Of a stretch of 64,000 bases of DNA, positions 62,418 to 64,000 are shown piece by piece. The stretch covers positions 1,922,001-1,986,000 of the forward strand of contig OX442317.1 of NCBI GenBank assembly GCA_949358305.1. Direction: 5' to 3'. The notes below the pieces were generated by a model that searched no databases, was not told the DNA's origin, and saw only the letters and a list, made by a program, of their open reading frames with translations. Each line of letters starts with the position of its first letter. Position 1 is the stretch's first letter. Both the position numbers and the translations under genes were made by a program. This DNA is from Strigamia acuminata (lineage: Eukaryota > Arthropoda > Chilopoda > Geophilomorpha > Linotaeniidae).

Positions 62418-62476
62418 GGCACTAGAGGACAGCAGCTATCGAGGCAATCTCTCAATCAGCACGGCACTCTAGTGCC
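62418..62476. repeat. Inverted repeat GGCACTAGAG / CTCTAGTGCC
   Basis: Perfect 10-base arms (62418-62427, 62467-62476) enclose 39 bases. The right arm overlaps a 14-base near-palindrome GGCACTCTAGTGCC. It is adjacent to the CCAAT cluster. Confidence 0.6.
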
Positions 62477-62559
62477 GAAATTTCAAACTTCTTAATTGGA
62501 CTTCTTATTTCAAAAATCTGATACCAGAGCGCTGTAGCCGTCTTCATTTTGAGCGATTT

Positions 62560-62600
62560 TGAGTGCGTGATTGGCCAATCAATTGGAGGCGATTGCTGGC
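62560..62600. promoter_or_regulatory. Cluster of three CCAAT/ATTGG motifs (possible bidirectional promoter)
   Basis: ATTGG (62570-62574), CCAAT (62575-62579) and ATTGG (62582-62586) lie within 17 bases, the first two forming the palindrome GATTGGCCAATC. Opposed CCAAT boxes are the typical binding site arrangement for NF-Y in animal promoters. The surrounding 62.5-62.65 kb is GC-richer than its flanks. Candidate starts lie on both sides: a short plus-strand exon at 62862 and a 103-codon minus-strand frame at 62452-62763 that overlaps the motifs. The role is inferred. Confidence 0.3.
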
Positions 62601-62861
62601 TGTCGCGCTCTGGTGGCAAAAACACGACCTTTCTTTTAACAAACTGTATTTCAGCGCCATTGCTTTGAAGCCACTTTAACGTGTAATTACTCGTCTGTAA
62701 TGAAGAATATTTCTCGTGAAACAGATTAACCGTTTGGTGCTGGTTTTCATCAAATCGTGCCATTTGTACGCGTGAGGAAACCGTTAAAAACCGTCAACTA
62801 TAACAAGTGGTATTACGACTGCCTGCATTACGCAAGACGTGCAACAAAACGCCTGAATTAA

Positions 62862-62874
62862 ATGCCCTTAATTG
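62862..62874 (+). CDS. Candidate start of a plus-strand gene (13 coding bases before a donor)
   Basis: About 275 bases right of the CCAAT cluster, an ATG (AAATGCCC) gives MPLI plus one base before a strong donor (AATTG|GTGAGTTTT). If real, this is the end of a first exon with a 5' UTR starting somewhere in 62.6-62.85 kb. An alternative frame through the same exon (TCNKTPELNALN, from 62837) would make it internal. No downstream exon is recognised before the window ends. Confidence 0.2.
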
Positions 62875-63911
62875 GTGAGTTTTACATTTTTCATACATAC
62901 CGTTCTTCTTGTTCCTGAAAACGCACAAATTTATTTATGGACAAATAAAACGTAAAACCGAACAAAAATGCACAGAAATAAAAATTAAAAAATAGAAAAA
63001 TGCAGCAACTTTTACTATTTGACATTTTATTTTTATTTTTTCTTCCTATTTCTCATTTTTTCGTGTCGAATTATTGAAAAGACGCATTAGCATCGATTAG
63101 TCACTTATTCGGGTCTACCACCGTGATACATATGTGGCTTAACTGAGGAAATTGTCAATTATCATGAAAATAGCATTCCAAACACACCTTGCATTCCTGG
63201 CGAAAAGCGTCTTTGTTTTGCTACTAGTTAGTCTTAATCTTTTAATAACGTAATTACGCTAAAACAGAAGAGAAGAATGGACGAATGAGTGATAGATGGA
63301 TGGGGAAAAGGAGCTTTGAATTGAATTTTTTTTTATTATCAAATATGCCAATCTTTAGTTATCGGGGGTTTAATCTGATAATTGCTGAATTGCCTATGAT
63401 GATTATTACAATTTATATTTCTTTATTGTGTTTGATAAATTATGTAATTGTGTTCGTTTTTATTAATTTTTATCTCGAGATTGAACGAGCCGAGTTGTTT
63501 GCCATCTGTTATCAAAACAATTGTCAATTTGATTTGTTTTTTTCTTTTTTCTTTTTTTAAATATTTTTTATGGAATATGAATTGGATCATTATTTTTTGC
63601 TTTTCTTTGCCATTACAAATAGTAAATTATGGGTTCAGCTCAAATCGAACCATCCAAGTACCTGGCGTACTAAGCAATGAGTTTTGTGTCTGGGAAGATT
63701 GATGTATTTGTTTTAGTTTTTAGTTTTTATTGTTTATTATTTTTGTTTTCTTTTGTTTGGTTGATGAGAGGAACATTTGGACGTGACATGTGTATAGGTT
63801 AATTTAAGGGGCATTTTGTGTGGGCGCCAATTGGGACTGTTTCCTTCCTTTTATGGTTTATGGATTTTTCATGCCTGGTGCTGTTCGGCTCTGCTGCCTC
63901 TTATTTTTCCT

Positions 63912-63930
63912 TCTCTCTCTCTCTCTCTCG
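63912..63930. repeat. (CT)n microsatellite
   Basis: Uninterrupted dinucleotide run near the right edge. Confidence 0.85.
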
Positions 63931-64000
63931 TTTCATTTTTAATGTGGATGGTGAAATACAATGACAAAATTGCTGCCTTTTTTTTCCCCGAACAGTTTTG

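Overview
This window looks like nuclear DNA of an invertebrate animal, probably an arthropod. No open frame exceeds 193 codons. Homopolymer tracts and microsatellites are dense, CpG is not visibly depleted, and exons are short and bounded by GT-AG introns of several kilobases. There is no sign of operons, ribosome-binding sites or CRISPR arrays. The species cannot be fixed from sequence alone.

The one gene I recognise is a basonuclin (BNC1/BNC2-type zinc-finger transcription factor) on the minus strand. Its hallmark exon (11878-11980) encodes the start of the conserved N-terminal basonuclin domain and ends in a split alanine codon, as expected from the vertebrate protein. Two upstream exons with good splice sites and matching phase (15215-15280 and 19028-19227) extend the protein N-terminally. 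A GC/CpG-rich stretch (about 19.2-20.6 kb) lies just 5' of them and is the best promoter candidate. Everything to the left of 11878 appears to be intron; the rest of the domain and the C2H2 fingers must lie beyond the left edge.

Further right on the same strand, eight more candidate exons (21.8, 22.6, 38.3, 44.3, 50.2, 50.6, 51.2 and 53.2 kb) can be read in one continuous phase into the basonuclin exons. This would be a long alternative 5' part of the same gene, or a separate gene. I treat it as a hypothesis, because phase-compatible exons can also be assembled on the plus strand (34.6, 41.9, 56.2, 57.6 kb), which shows how easily such chains arise by chance. A tiny two-exon plus-strand candidate (596-2379) sits inside the basonuclin intron. 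A CCAAT-rich possible promoter with a short first exon lies near 62.5-62.9 kb.

The remaining DNA is intronic or intergenic. It carries a non-autonomous Tc1/mariner element with 34-bp inverted termini (29788-30584), two complex minisatellites (56.65-56.89 kb and 61.71-62.04 kb), a modular inverted repeat built from a TTTTAGCGA-type unit (60.5-60.7 kb), smaller hairpins, and many simple repeats.
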